Shown: piece after piece, positions 16,899-25,671 of the stretch
Position numbering within the stretch: position 1 is the first letter of the stretch
Layout of the letters: every line of letters starts with the position of its first letter
NCBI GenBank assembly: GCA_046704745.1
Contig: JBJKRL010000031.1
Location: 1-64,000, forward strand
Direction of reading: 5' to 3'
Length of the DNA: 64,000 nt
From: CAWGGS01 sp046704745
GTDB taxonomy: Bacteria; Desulfobacterota; Desulfobulbia; Desulfobulbales; Desulfocapsaceae
Translations under genes and position numbers: made by a program
Notes under the pieces: generated by a model
Told to the model about the DNA's origin: nothing
Database searches by the model: none
The model's input: only the letters and a program-made list of their open reading frames with translations

Positions 16899-18206
16899 AT
16901 GCTTACAGTTCAGAACCCAAACAATATGAAAAACAGTCGATCGAATCCATCGCCCTGCTCAGGAAATGACACCGAAAAAGAGGTTGTCATTCTTTTGAGT
17001 GATATGGTTCGCTATACCCAGATTACAGCGGATATGCGACCGGATGAGATTCGTGATTTCATTATCGATTACCATAAAAAACTGCATAAAATCATCCAAG
17101 CTGACAAAGACCATTTACAGGTGCTTGAACCTTCTGCCGGCGATGGAGCCATCGCCGTTTTTGAAAAGACAGAGGGGGAAAGTAAGTCTGGAATGTGTAC
17201 CCGGGCCTTACAGGCGGCAATCAACATGGCCCACGCGGTTGAAGATGGAGAGATTCCCCCCACCCGTATCGGTCTTTTTTCCGGTGATATCATTGAAGCG
17301 CGTTTGCAAAATAAAACCATGAGATTTGGGGCGAGTTTTGCCGTTGCCAGTCGCCTTGAGGAGTTATGCGAATATTTCGGTACTACTTTTCTCATGGATA
17401 AGGAAGTAGCATTTTGGCAGACCCATGAGTCCAAGTACTTACTGAGCATAGGGAAGGTTACCCCCAAAAATTTCAACCATCCGATCCATGTTTATACGGT
17501 TTATAAACCTGGGATCCATAACTGCCCGAAAGACATAGACGAGGAGAAGCTCCAGCTGTTTATTTGCAAGAAAAATCGGGCTATCGAGTTGTTTTGCGGT
17601 AACGTCCTCCAAGGGATCAGACCCGATTTCCCCGGAGCGCGGGAAAAACTCCATGAGGTACAAAAACTCTTTGTTGAGATTGCCGGCAAGGAGGATGTCG
17701 CCACGGAACGTATTCTGGAATATATCAGAAACATGCCCTATCCCAGTGAGGATTTTCGTCAAATCGGTATGAAAATCAGAGAGTTGACAGGGGAATCTTT
17801 AGGAACCAGACTGCTGCATCTCTCCAATGAGCTGCTTAAGGCGATGGATATGGAATTCTATCAGGCCCTGGTTGTTGATACCGATTGGGAGAGACATTTT
17901 AAGTTGGAATGGCGTAAAAAAGGCGATGTCATCATCCGTATCAATGAACCTCCGGATGGAGTGTATTACATCGATTCCGGCAGTGTAAATGCCTTGGATG
18001 AAAAGGGAGAGTTGATCACAACCCTTGCTGCCGGCAATGTCTTCGGTGAAATGGCCTATTTTTCTAAAAAGAAAAGACGAAATGCAACCGTTGTCGCCAA
18101 TTCAGATGTGGTTGTCAGAAAGATTTCCGGGGAGAAATTCGATACCCTTCCGGTCATTAAAAAGATATTCAGAAAGATAGCAAATAAGAGAAGACAAGGA
18201 GAATAA
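16899..18206 (+). CDS. Class III cyclase-like domain fused to a cNMP-binding domain
   Basis: A 435-residue fusion. Residues ~27-180 resemble a class III nucleotide cyclase: LLSDMVRYTQI (first metal Asp, D35) and PSAGDGAIAVFE (second metal Asp, D82) are both kept. After a helical middle region, residues ~325-430 form a cyclic-nucleotide-binding domain with PPDGVYYIDSGSVNAL and AAGNVFGEMAYF. The arrangement suggests a protein that makes or once made cNMP and senses it, or a regulatory protein with a dead cyclase fold; whether it is active is not visible. It follows the carboxylase alpha subunit by 60 nt. A downstream ATG (16926) is also possible; neither has a clear ribosome site. Confidence 0.75.
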   Translation: MLTVQNPNNMKNSRSNPSPCSGNDTEKEVVILLSDMVRYTQITADMRPDEIRDFIIDYHKKLHKIIQADKDHLQVLEPSAGDGAIAVFEKTEGESKSGMCTRALQAAINMAHAVEDGEIPPTRIGLFSGDIIEARLQNKTMRFGASFAVASRLEELCEYFGTTFLMDKEVAFWQTHESKYLLSIGKVTPKNFNHPIHVYTVYKPGIHNCPKDIDEEKLQLFICKKNRAIELFCGNVLQGIRPDFPGAREKLHEVQKLFVEIAGKEDVATERILEYIRNMPYPSEDFRQIGMKIRELTGESLGTRLLHLSNELLKAMDMEFYQALVVDTDWERHFKLEWRKKGDVIIRINEPPDGVYYIDSGSVNALDEKGELITTLAAGNVFGEMAYFSKKKRRNATVVANSDVVVRKISGEKFDTLPVIKKIFRKIANKRRQGE

Positions 18207-18224
18207 TAAGACGACCTAGGGATT

Positions 18225-18253
18225 GCCGATCCCGGGTCTTTCCCGGGATCGGC
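18225..18253. terminator. Perfect 12-bp hairpin between convergent genes
   Basis: GCCGATCCCGGG, a 5-nt loop, then the exact complement. It lies between the end of the cyclase-fusion gene and the end of degP. There is no T run on either side, so it may be a bidirectional processing or rho-dependent element rather than a classic terminator. Confidence 0.5.
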
Positions 18254-18267
18254 TCATAACAAGCGGA

Positions 18268-19737
18268 TTATTCGGTGGTCAACACCACATACTGACTGAA
18301 GTCGCCGTTTCTAACCCGCAAAAGTATACGGTTGGGAGTGGAAGATTTTTTTAGCACCCCAGCCAATTCTCTCAGGTTGTGTACTCTTTGTTTATTAACC
18401 TCTTCAACAAGAAGTCCCGGTTTTAATCCGGCCATGGCGGCAGGACTCCCGGGTTCAACCTGGCTGATAACAACGCCTTGGTCTTGTTTATATCCGAACT
18501 GCTGTTCCACATCCGGTGTCAGATTGCTGAAGGCAAGCCCGAATTTTGTCAAGGAACTGCTGCCGTTCCCGCTTTCCATTGCCTGTTTGCCGAAATTAGC
18601 AGGCTGTAGCCCAATCGTGATGGTAATGTCTTTGGGTTTACCGTCTCTAATAATCTCAAGATCAACCTTGGTCTTCGGCATAGTCAGTGCAACCGTGTTG
18701 CGAAGATCGTTGACATCTTCGAGTTTCCTGCCGTTATACTTGAGAATCACATCACCCTGTTTCAGGCCTGCTTTTTCAGCCGGAGAGCCCGCTTCAACTT
18801 CACTGACCAGAATGCCCTCGGGCCTTTTAAGATTAAAGGATTTTGCCAGATTTTCATCGACATCCTGAATGACAACACCAAGCCAGCCTCTGACCACCTT
18901 TCCATGGGCTTTAAGCTGAGGTTCAATAGCCTTTACCATATTTATCGGAATGGCAAAGCCAATTCCCATATACCCGCCGGATTTGGTATAAAGTGCCGAA
19001 TTGATACCCACAACCTGTCCTCGAATGTTAAGCAGAGGACCACCTGAATTTCCCGGGTTGATGGCGGCATCGGTTTGAATAAAATCCTCATAATCATTGA
19101 TTCCCACCCGATCTCTGCCTTTGGCGCTGACAACGCCGACAGTCACGGTCTGGCTAAGACCAAAAGGATTTCCTATTGCGATTACCCATTCACCGACCTC
19201 CAATTTGCTGGAATCACCCAGGGCAACAGTTGGGAGATCATTACCGTCATCAATTTTGATCAAGGCAATGTCGGTCTGGGGATCCCTACCTATCAATTTG
19301 GCCTTAAATTGCTGCTTGTTAGACAAAATAACAGTAATTTTATCGGCTCCGGCAACCACATGGTTGTTGGTTAAAATATACCCGTCCTTGCTGATAATAA
19401 ACCCGGATCCTTGCGCCATTTGTTTATAGCTTCTTGGCTGTTGAAAGCGAAATTGAGGGCCAAAGAACTGTTGAAAAAACGGATTGTTGTAGAATTGGCT
19501 GCCACCACCGTACATCTGATTCGAGTTTTTTACAGTCTCTTCAACACGAATATGGACAACAGCAGGTGTCACCTTTTTCACAACGGTTGTAAACGCTTTT
19601 TCCGAAGAAGTTAAAAACGAATTGTCATTATCGGCAGCGGCGATTGTCGCCTGGAGGCTGCTGGTAAGGAACAAAACGCTCATCACAAATAACACAATGG
19701 GTTTTCTTTTGAGATAATGAGTTGTTTTGGTAAACAT
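18268..19737 (-). CDS. Periplasmic serine protease DegP/HtrA with two PDZ domains
   Basis: A 489-residue exported protease/chaperone. A signal peptide (about residues 1-30, KRKPIVLFVMSVLFLTSS) is followed by the trypsin-like domain with His in TNNHVVAG, Asp in DPQTDIALIKID, and Ser in PGNSGGPLLN. Two PDZ domains follow, about residues 285-375 and 400-489. I start at the ATG at 19735-19737 with AGGGAG upstream; the frame continues upstream to 19935 but without a ribosome site and without a membrane signal at its start. The role is degradation of misfolded envelope proteins. Confidence 0.94.
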   Translation of the reverse strand: MFTKTTHYLKRKPIVLFVMSVLFLTSSLQATIAAADNDNSFLTSSEKAFTTVVKKVTPAVVHIRVEETVKNSNQMYGGGSQFYNNPFFQQFFGPQFRFQQPRSYKQMAQGSGFIISKDGYILTNNHVVAGADKITVILSNKQQFKAKLIGRDPQTDIALIKIDDGNDLPTVALGDSSKLEVGEWVIAIGNPFGLSQTVTVGVVSAKGRDRVGINDYEDFIQTDAAINPGNSGGPLLNIRGQVVGINSALYTKSGGYMGIGFAIPINMVKAIEPQLKAHGKVVRGWLGVVIQDVDENLAKSFNLKRPEGILVSEVEAGSPAEKAGLKQGDVILKYNGRKLEDVNDLRNTVALTMPKTKVDLEIIRDGKPKDITITIGLQPANFGKQAMESGNGSSSLTKFGLAFSNLTPDVEQQFGYKQDQGVVISQVEPGSPAAMAGLKPGLLVEEVNKQRVHNLRELAGVLKKSSTPNRILLRVRNGDFSQYVVLTTE

Positions 19738-20135
19738 GAATGCATCTCCCTTGCTCTGTTGGAGTCCTGAAACAATAATGTTTCTAATACTCCACCGAGA
19801 ATGTTTAGTGGTTAGGACGTTTGTTCTGATCGGGCCACCTTGTTGATTTAGATGATAGAGAGTTGATTGAGAATTCCTCCTAGGCCTTGGATTGAATACT
19901 CTATCCGGATTTCTCACAGGTTGAGGTGGCAGCAAATTTGAGAAAACCGGGGGTAAAGATCGTGTTCCCTTTCGTTGGTAAAAAAAGTAAACTCGATACT
20001 TTTTTCGTCAAGAAAGATTACTGAATTGTAATCTTGGAAGATTTTGAAGGGTTACGTAGATCGCAGTAGATAGAGATCGATAGGGAGGGCCGACTCCCAT
20101 ACCGCCTTCACAGACGGTATGGGTGATAAAAAAGA
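19738..20135. other. 398-bp intergenic region, degP promoter side and DAHP synthase 3' end
   Basis: I see no gene here. It must hold the degP promoter on the minus strand, but I can not place it with confidence. A hairpin lies at 20096-20123 (CCCATACCG, 10-nt loop, CGGTATGGG) just after the DAHP synthase stop; it has no T run on the minus side, so its role as terminator is weak. Confidence 0.5.
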
Positions 20136-21485
20136 TCAATGCCGGATCATTTCGGCGATCTGGAAGGCCACTTCCAGACTTTGTTCGGCGTTGAGACGAG
20201 GATCGCAGGTGGTCAGGTAGTTTTGGTGGAGTTCTTCGGGAATGATATTTCTGGCGCCGCCCGTGCATTCGGTCACATTTTCGCCCGTCATTTCAAAATG
20301 GACTCCTCCGGGAACTGTTCCCTCAGCCCAGTGGATTTCAAAAAAACAGGCTATTTCAGATAAAATATCGTTGAAATTCCGAGTCTTATGACCAGAGGTC
20401 GCCGTGAAGGTGTTGGCGTGCATCGGGTCGCAACTCCAGACGATATTGTATCCTTCGCGTTTTGCCTCTCTCAGAAGCGGAGGGAGCATCTTCTCGATTT
20501 TGTGCATTCCGAATCGGGTAATCAATGTGAGACGGCCGGGCTCGTTTTCCGGATTGAGTGTGTCGATGAGCTGTTTAAGGTTGTCGAGTTCGTAACCTGG
20601 TCCGATCTTTACGGCAATGGGGTTGAGGACACCGCGTAAAAACTCAACATGTGCCCCGTCTATCTGTCTTGTACGCTCACCGATCCAAAGGAAATGAGCA
20701 GAACAGTCATACCATCCACCCGTAGTGGAATCCATACGGGTCAAAGCCTCTTCATACCCGAGAAGAAGGGCTTCATGAGACGTGTACAACTGTGCTTCTT
20801 TTATCTGGGGAGCATCGGTGGGAATCCCAATGATTTCCATAAATTTAATGGCATGCTCAATATTTTTTGCCATTCGTTGATAGGAACGTCCCATGGGGGA
20901 TTGGATAACGAATTCCTGGTTCCAGGCGTGCACCCTGTTTAAAGCTGCAAACCCCCCCCTGGTAAAGGCGCGCAGAAGGTTTAAAGTAGCAGCGGACATG
21001 TTGTATGCCTGGAGCATGTATTTAGGGTTGGGTACACGGGCTTCAAGTGTCTGTTCCGGTCTGTTGACCATAGCCCCTCTATAGGATGGAATCTCAGTAT
21101 CGTTGACCTTTTCAGTGTCAGATGACCGTGGTTTGGCAAATTGTCCGGCAATCCGACCGACTTTAATCACAGGTTTTCCGCCGGCATAGGTCAGGATAAC
21201 AGCCATTTGTAAGAGAACTTTGAGCGTTTCTCTGATCTTCGGTGCTGTAAGCTGGGAAAAATCTTCAGAGCAATCTCCCCCCTGCAATAAAAACGCCTCA
21301 CCTTTTACCGCATTAGCCAGCATTTCTTTCAAAGACCGGATTTCGCCTGCAAAGACCAGAGGAGGGAGTTGAGAGAGTGCGGAAAGCACCTTTTCGACTT
21401 CTTTTGGGTCTGGCCATTTTGGTTGCTGGAGAGCAACGAATTTCTTCCAACTCGATTTCGTCCAGTTTGATTTTGAACTTGCCAT
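20136..21485 (-). CDS. 3-deoxy-7-phosphoheptulonate synthase, class II
   Basis: Condenses PEP and erythrose 4-phosphate, the entry step of the shikimate pathway. The 449-residue protein is of the class II (plant/mycobacterial) type: early WKKFVALQQPKWPD, FLLQGGDCSEDF, KVGRIAGQFAKPRS, then TRFGMHKIEKMLPPLL, WSCDPMHANT, and GGVHFEMTGENVTEC. ATG at 21483-21485 has GGGG about 9 nt upstream; a frame start at 21506 exists but lacks a ribosome site. It lies 47 nt behind the HsdR-N-like gene on the same strand. No other aro gene is nearby. Confidence 0.94.
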   Translation of the reverse strand: MASSKSNWTKSSWKKFVALQQPKWPDPKEVEKVLSALSQLPPLVFAGEIRSLKEMLANAVKGEAFLLQGGDCSEDFSQLTAPKIRETLKVLLQMAVILTYAGGKPVIKVGRIAGQFAKPRSSDTEKVNDTEIPSYRGAMVNRPEQTLEARVPNPKYMLQAYNMSAATLNLLRAFTRGGFAALNRVHAWNQEFVIQSPMGRSYQRMAKNIEHAIKFMEIIGIPTDAPQIKEAQLYTSHEALLLGYEEALTRMDSTTGGWYDCSAHFLWIGERTRQIDGAHVEFLRGVLNPIAVKIGPGYELDNLKQLIDTLNPENEPGRLTLITRFGMHKIEKMLPPLLREAKREGYNIVWSCDPMHANTFTATSGHKTRNFNDILSEIACFFEIHWAEGTVPGGVHFEMTGENVTECTGGARNIIPEELHQNYLTTCDPRLNAEQSLEVAFQIAEMIRH

Positions 21486-21532
21486 GAATGTAACCCCACA
21501 ATTCATAATTTATTTTAGAAAACACTCGGCAG

Positions 21533-22075
21533 TTATAAACAGCACCGTTCCAGATCAAAAGCATTCAAAATTCTTTTTTCACGCTCTAGTTTGTCGCCTA
21601 CCGGCTTGGAGCAGAAGGTCACAGTTTGCAAGAGACCAAGTGAGCCTTTTCGATCTGGAATGGAATCTAACCCATTTCCAATTATCTTACCAGTTATAGT
21701 ATCAAGCAACTCGGCATCATGCCCATTGGTGACGACAGCCAAGGGAATGATATAATCGGGATGGAGCACTCTTGCTGCGGCGATAGCGGAGCGCTCTCTG
21801 CTGACAAGGGAACCCGGGCCGTATCTGATAATAAATAAAGATATTTTTTTGATATTTATGGTTAAATCTATTGTTGATCTGACAAAATGATGGGTAAAAA
21901 AAGTATCGATGCAGGTCCTTGGAATCAGTTCATCTCTTTTATACCCTTTCTTCTCCACCATCATGCGGTAAAGATTTTGCCGCAATCTTTCATCATCGGT
22001 GTCGGTCAATTCTTCCTTGGTCAGGTAATCGACCAGCGTACCGTAGATGAGGTGGTGTGAGGGGTGGTGGACCAT
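21533..22075 (-). CDS. Type I restriction enzyme R N-terminal-like (HSDR_N_2) protein
   Basis: A 180-residue protein that resembles stand-alone HsdR N-terminal nuclease-fold proteins. Seen are LIYGTLVDYLTKEELTDTDDERLRQ, then VEKKGYKRDELIPRTC, a beta-rich centre, and RYGPGSLVSRERSAIAAAR followed by IPLAVVTNGHDAELLDT. The family is a PD-(D/E)XK-related domain, but there are no methylase or specificity genes here, so a restriction role is unlikely; the function is unknown. The gene is upstream of the DAHP synthase on the same strand. Confidence 0.65.
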   Translation of the reverse strand: MVHHPSHHLIYGTLVDYLTKEELTDTDDERLRQNLYRMMVEKKGYKRDELIPRTCIDTFFTHHFVRSTIDLTINIKKISLFIIRYGPGSLVSRERSAIAAARVLHPDYIIPLAVVTNGHDAELLDTITGKIIGNGLDSIPDRKGSLGLLQTVTFCSKPVGDKLEREKRILNAFDLERCCL

Positions 22076-22096
22076 AATCCGTTACACAGGAGCCAC

Positions 22097-22302
22097 TTGC
22101 AAAAAGGTCTTCTTGGAGTCTCGCTTGCTCGCTTACCGGTCCAAACTCCGCGTTATGCTCAAAATTTTATCCTCGGAGGTAAGCACCCTCCGGGCATAAA
22201 CTCTGACTCCGATATCACTTATATGCCTGCGGTAAAATTTTTCGCATGCCTTGATTTTTAACCGGTAAGCATAGGCTCCGAGAATCCTCATTTTGCAAAA
22301 GG
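22097..22302. repeat. MITE-like dispersed repeat, copy A
   Basis: A ~205-bp element. The exact 10-bp inverted repeat GCTTACCGGT (22131-22140) and ACCGGTAAGC (22261-22270) flanks a core at 22156-22262. Outside it, TTGCAAAA (22097) and TTTGCAAAAGG (22292-22302) sit at the ends, so the arms extend imperfectly to ~45 bp. The core is clearly related to 41407-41509 on the other strand: both share TGCTCAAAATTTTATCC, GACTCCGA, and GGTAAAATTTTTCGCAT. No transposase is seen, so this looks like a small non-autonomous repeat or a degraded coding repeat. Confidence 0.65.
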
Positions 22303-22419
22303 CTCACAGGAAAAGTAATTTCCAGGTATCACTTTGCAATACTTCCTTTAGTATTGATAGCATAAGTCTGCTTGTCAATACCTTGTCGGCTCTTTGCTAC
22401 GGGTTTCCCCTCGGAGGAA

Positions 22420-22833
22420 TCAGCGGTATTGCCCGTGGTTGCTGGTGTTTAGTACTTCATGTACGGTTGAAAGGAAGAGCGTCAAAGGAAAAAGTTTGGT
22501 TAGGAAGGAGTGAGCATCCTTAGCAGAAAGTCCGTTTATTGTATCGTGATGTTGACGTGTTCCGCTAATAATTATGGTCTTGGTTGAGGGAAATCGCTTT
22601 TTTATTTGCAATAGAAGTTCAAGTCCATTGAGCTGAGGCATTTCGATATCGGAAATCACCATATCAAAATTGTCACTTTCAAGAAGGTCCAGAGCGGCAA
22701 GACCATTTTCTGCGCAAATACAGCTGTAGCCTCCAGCCAAAAGAGCTGTTTCCATAAACGAACGGAGGAGATGGTCGTCATCTACGACTAATATTTTTCC
22801 TTTTTCCCTTCGAGCGATTTTTTCATAATCCAT
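22420..22833 (-). CDS. Single-domain response regulator (receiver)
   Basis: A ~137-residue CheY-like receiver: the acidic pocket in ILVVDDDH, the phospho-acceptor Asp in MVISDIEMPQLNG, Thr/Ser in IIISGT, and Lys in FLTKLFP. There is no output domain, so it acts through a partner. I use the ATG at 22831-22833 (AGGGA about 10 nt upstream); a GTG at 22893 would add 20 residues. On the same strand, a PAS-LuxR protein gene ends 231 nt upstream, so the two may belong to one pathway. No histidine kinase is adjacent. Confidence 0.85.
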   Translation of the reverse strand: MDYEKIARREKGKILVVDDDHLLRSFMETALLAGGYSCICAENGLAALDLLESDNFDMVISDIEMPQLNGLELLLQIKKRFPSTKTIIISGTRQHHDTINGLSAKDAHSFLTKLFPLTLFLSTVHEVLNTSNHGQYR

Positions 22834-23064
22834 AGGCTTGATCCCTGGAGAAAGCAACTCGAATTGAAGCTCCGGTTTAGAAGTGCGAATCACACAATTT
22901 AAAATTGGAATTGTAAGCTATATCTATCTAGAATTACTGAGATATCTTAAGAAGAAACGACGTAGTATTGAACAATAGTTAAAATACCCTATCATAAAGC
23001 AAAAATAAAATTCAATAGGATAAGGATAAGGATGGATGGGGTATAAAATATACCGAATTTGTTA

Positions 23065-24444
23065 TTAGGAGGAGAGGGAAGACAATACGGATCGCAGGTT
23101 TTGTTTTTTGTTCGTTATACCAAGTTTTTTTCGGATGTTCTTCCTATGTTTATCAATGGTTGCGGGTGAGATATTCAAGAGATTAGCGATTTCTTTTGAA
23201 GAATACCCTTGACGGATAAAATTGGAAATCTGCATTTCAGCAGGCGTGAGTCTCAGGTTCATGGACATCACCGAATAGACTAGAGGTGAGGCCATATCCT
23301 TGATATTTTGATCAAGGATTTCAAGAGTTCTTTTCTGGTTCTTATCCATGTTGGACTGTTTTAGTTTATTTATATACGGTTCAATATTGCAGAGTATGTT
23401 TGTGGAAAGGTTTTCCTGGAACAACAATCTTTCCTTTTCAATCCTTTTCAACAGGACTTTCAAGGTAATGTTGGTCTCCTCAAGACTTGCCTGTTGTAGT
23501 TCAAGCTCTTTTTCCAGCAATTTTTGTTTCGTGATGTCTGAAGAGTTAACAATGATGGCAATTACCTTACCGTCCTGAATGATAGGCGAGACCTTTGCTT
23601 CATAATATTCTTTTTTTTCATCGTTGTCTGGAGATGCCCAGAAATAACGATCCAATGCTTGAGTTTTTTGGACCCGTCGAAGGCAGTTTTCAACTTCATT
23701 CCGATAGGTTTTGGGAATGAGATTGAGGATGTTGGCACCAATTGTCTGATTGGGGAAGAAACCGGGCAATTTATGGTTTACATACAGGATATTCCCTTTA
23801 AGGTCGATAAGCAAAATACAGTTGGGAGAGGCATTGCACATGGCTTGAAATTTGGCTTCCGAATAGGCAAGCTGTTTTGAAACTGTAACATTACTTACCG
23901 AACAGATAATACCACTGAAGTTGTTTTGAAAATAGCGAGGAATCATCCATCCTGTTTGGTGGGTGATTTTTCCGGCAGGTGTCCGTGCGAGGACTTGTTC
24001 GTACCGAACAGGTTTGCCAAGATTTTTTGCTTTGAAATAAAAAGGGATAAAATGTTGGAGCGTCCAGTTGGAATACGACTTGATGATTTTCGTACCGATA
24101 ATTTTGACTTTGGAATCCCCGGCAACGTTCAACATTGAGTTGTTGACATAGACGATAACGTCTTCTTTGTCGGTTATCCAAATACCGTCAAACAGGATAT
24201 CGAGAATCTGCGGATCAAGACCGTCTTTATTGCTGTCGACACCTTTTACCGAGATGATAAAAAAATGAGTAGGGCAATCATTAAATCCTATCAACAGGAG
24301 AGAGACAAAGCAAGCATCAATATAAGGAAGATAATGGCCATAATATATACCCGATTTAGCAGGAGGCAGGAGAATCACGAGAGGAATTTTTTTTACATCG
24401 AATGGATAGAGAAAACAAATATGAAACGAAATTTTGTGGATCAA
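23065..24444 (-). CDS. PAS-PAS-LuxR transcription regulator
   Basis: The protein has two PAS domains (about residues 75-190, with LFDGIWITDKEDVIVYVNNSML; and about 200-310, with NASPNCILLIDLKGNILYVN), a coiled-coil linker, and a C-terminal LuxR-type HTH (LTPAEMQISNFIRQGYSSKEIANLL, then STATIDKHRKNIRKKLG-like ISPATIDKHRKNIRKKLG). The start is doubtful. The longest frame begins with a TTG at 24444 and includes hydrophobic stretches before the first PAS. I see no well-placed ATG, so the true start may be a GTG or TTG somewhere between 24240 and 24444. Sensing type and targets are not visible; this one-component layout is common in Desulfobulbales. Confidence 0.75.
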   Translation of the reverse strand: MIHKISFHICFLYPFDVKKIPLVILLPPAKSGIYYGHYLPYIDACFVSLLLIGFNDCPTHFFIISVKGVDSNKDGLDPQILDILFDGIWITDKEDVIVYVNNSMLNVAGDSKVKIIGTKIIKSYSNWTLQHFIPFYFKAKNLGKPVRYEQVLARTPAGKITHQTGWMIPRYFQNNFSGIICSVSNVTVSKQLAYSEAKFQAMCNASPNCILLIDLKGNILYVNHKLPGFFPNQTIGANILNLIPKTYRNEVENCLRRVQKTQALDRYFWASPDNDEKKEYYEAKVSPIIQDGKVIAIIVNSSDITKQKLLEKELELQQASLEETNITLKVLLKRIEKERLLFQENLSTNILCNIEPYINKLKQSNMDKNQKRTLEILDQNIKDMASPLVYSVMSMNLRLTPAEMQISNFIRQGYSSKEIANLLNISPATIDKHRKNIRKKLGITNKKQNLRSVLSSLSS

Positions 24445-24491
24445 TAGATTTTACGATTTTGATAAATTTCAACTGTTCGTTTTTTTTCAAA

Positions 24492-25610
24492 TCATCGTTG
24501 TAAATGAAAACGGGGACGGTCGATCCAAAAAGGTATCTGCACAGCTTCACGATATGCCGTCAGGGCCTCGGGAGAGGAATTTACCCGAAGGTTGCTGTAG
24601 GACTCATCTTTATTTTGCCAGCGTTCATGCCAGAAGACTGCTGCCTTGACTTTGGGAAAACGCTTTTGGAAATCAATAAAGGCCTCTTTTATCCATTCCG
24701 CTTTGTTTCCGGCCTTTGGATACTCGCCGACTCCCCATTCCGCCACCATAAGAGGTTTTGCAAGATTGAGCTTTTCCAGCTCTTGATAAATGGGATGAAA
24801 AACAGTGTAAAAAGAGGCCCAATCCGTATACTTCGAAATTTTCCCATAGGCGCTTACACCAATCCAGTCGACATAATCCGAACCGGGATAGTAGGCCATA
24901 AATCGATTCCATTTTGTATCCGGAGAGGACATATTGTTGACGTGAAAAACCCATTGGATATTTTTGGCTCCTTGGGCACGTACTCGTTTGACGATATAGC
25001 GATAGCATTCTTTGTAGATCATCGGTCCCAGTGATAGGCCCGGATTGCCGAGGAGGTCTTTTTGGCCGCCACCGTAATAATAACCGGACCAGGGGAACCA
25101 GGTCCCGTTCATTTCAAGTCCCCATGATACAAGCAGAGGTTTACCAAAGACCTTTGCGTCTCTTGCCCATTTATCGATGTAATCATCCCACATCCCGCTT
25201 AGGATATTATAGAGGTTGAAGCGGTCCGGAAGCATGCTTTCGGTATAAGGTTTGTCCCATGGAGACCAGAAAATCAGCGGAATAGCTCCGTATCGTGTTA
25301 CTATCCTGGCATTTTTAAAGTCAAAACCCTGCTCGCCCCAGAAATTACCAAAAGCGATGATAGCCTGGTGTTTCCCAACCATCTTTTCAAATTTCTCCAA
25401 GGCCTCCAGGGTAACGTTATCTTCACCGTCGCCAAAATCGATATAGGCTCCGGTATAAGCACCGCTGTCTGGTACGATGAGTTTGCCTGCCGTTTTTTTT
25501 GCGTGACCGGCGGCAAGCAGGGGAGGAGTAAAACCTGCTATACCGCCCGGTACTATAAGAGAAAAAAAGAGGGAAAAGTAAAAAAGATAGCGAGCTGTTG
25601 TTGTATTCAT
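24492..25610 (-). CDS. Secreted GH26-type glycoside hydrolase
   Basis: A ~372-residue exported protein. An N-terminal signal (TTARYLFYFSLFFSLIVPGG) precedes a TIM barrel of the GH26 type. The acid/base Glu is in SWGLEMNGTWFPW and the nucleophile Glu in MVAEWGVGEY, both in the family's usual context. GH26 members cleave beta-mannans or related beta-linked glycans. It is encoded 61 nt behind a synthase/deacetylase gene on the same strand, so it likely trims or releases that same polymer, as BcsZ-like hydrolases do for cellulose. The ATG at 25610 is chosen; a TTG at 25637 is in frame. Confidence 0.82.
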   Translation of the reverse strand: MNTTTARYLFYFSLFFSLIVPGGIAGFTPPLLAAGHAKKTAGKLIVPDSGAYTGAYIDFGDGEDNVTLEALEKFEKMVGKHQAIIAFGNFWGEQGFDFKNARIVTRYGAIPLIFWSPWDKPYTESMLPDRFNLYNILSGMWDDYIDKWARDAKVFGKPLLVSWGLEMNGTWFPWSGYYYGGGQKDLLGNPGLSLGPMIYKECYRYIVKRVRAQGAKNIQWVFHVNNMSSPDTKWNRFMAYYPGSDYVDWIGVSAYGKISKYTDWASFYTVFHPIYQELEKLNLAKPLMVAEWGVGEYPKAGNKAEWIKEAFIDFQKRFPKVKAAVFWHERWQNKDESYSNLRVNSSPEALTAYREAVQIPFWIDRPRFHLQR

Positions 25611-25671
25611 TTCAATCAAATTTATCCTTGTCTTCAAGGAGTAGAAATCCTATCGAACTGTTACGTTAAGA

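Noticed and set aside
21533..22075. Reading the HsdR-N protein as part of a restriction system
   Set aside because: No hsdM, hsdS or helicase domain is present, so a stand-alone family of unknown role fits better.
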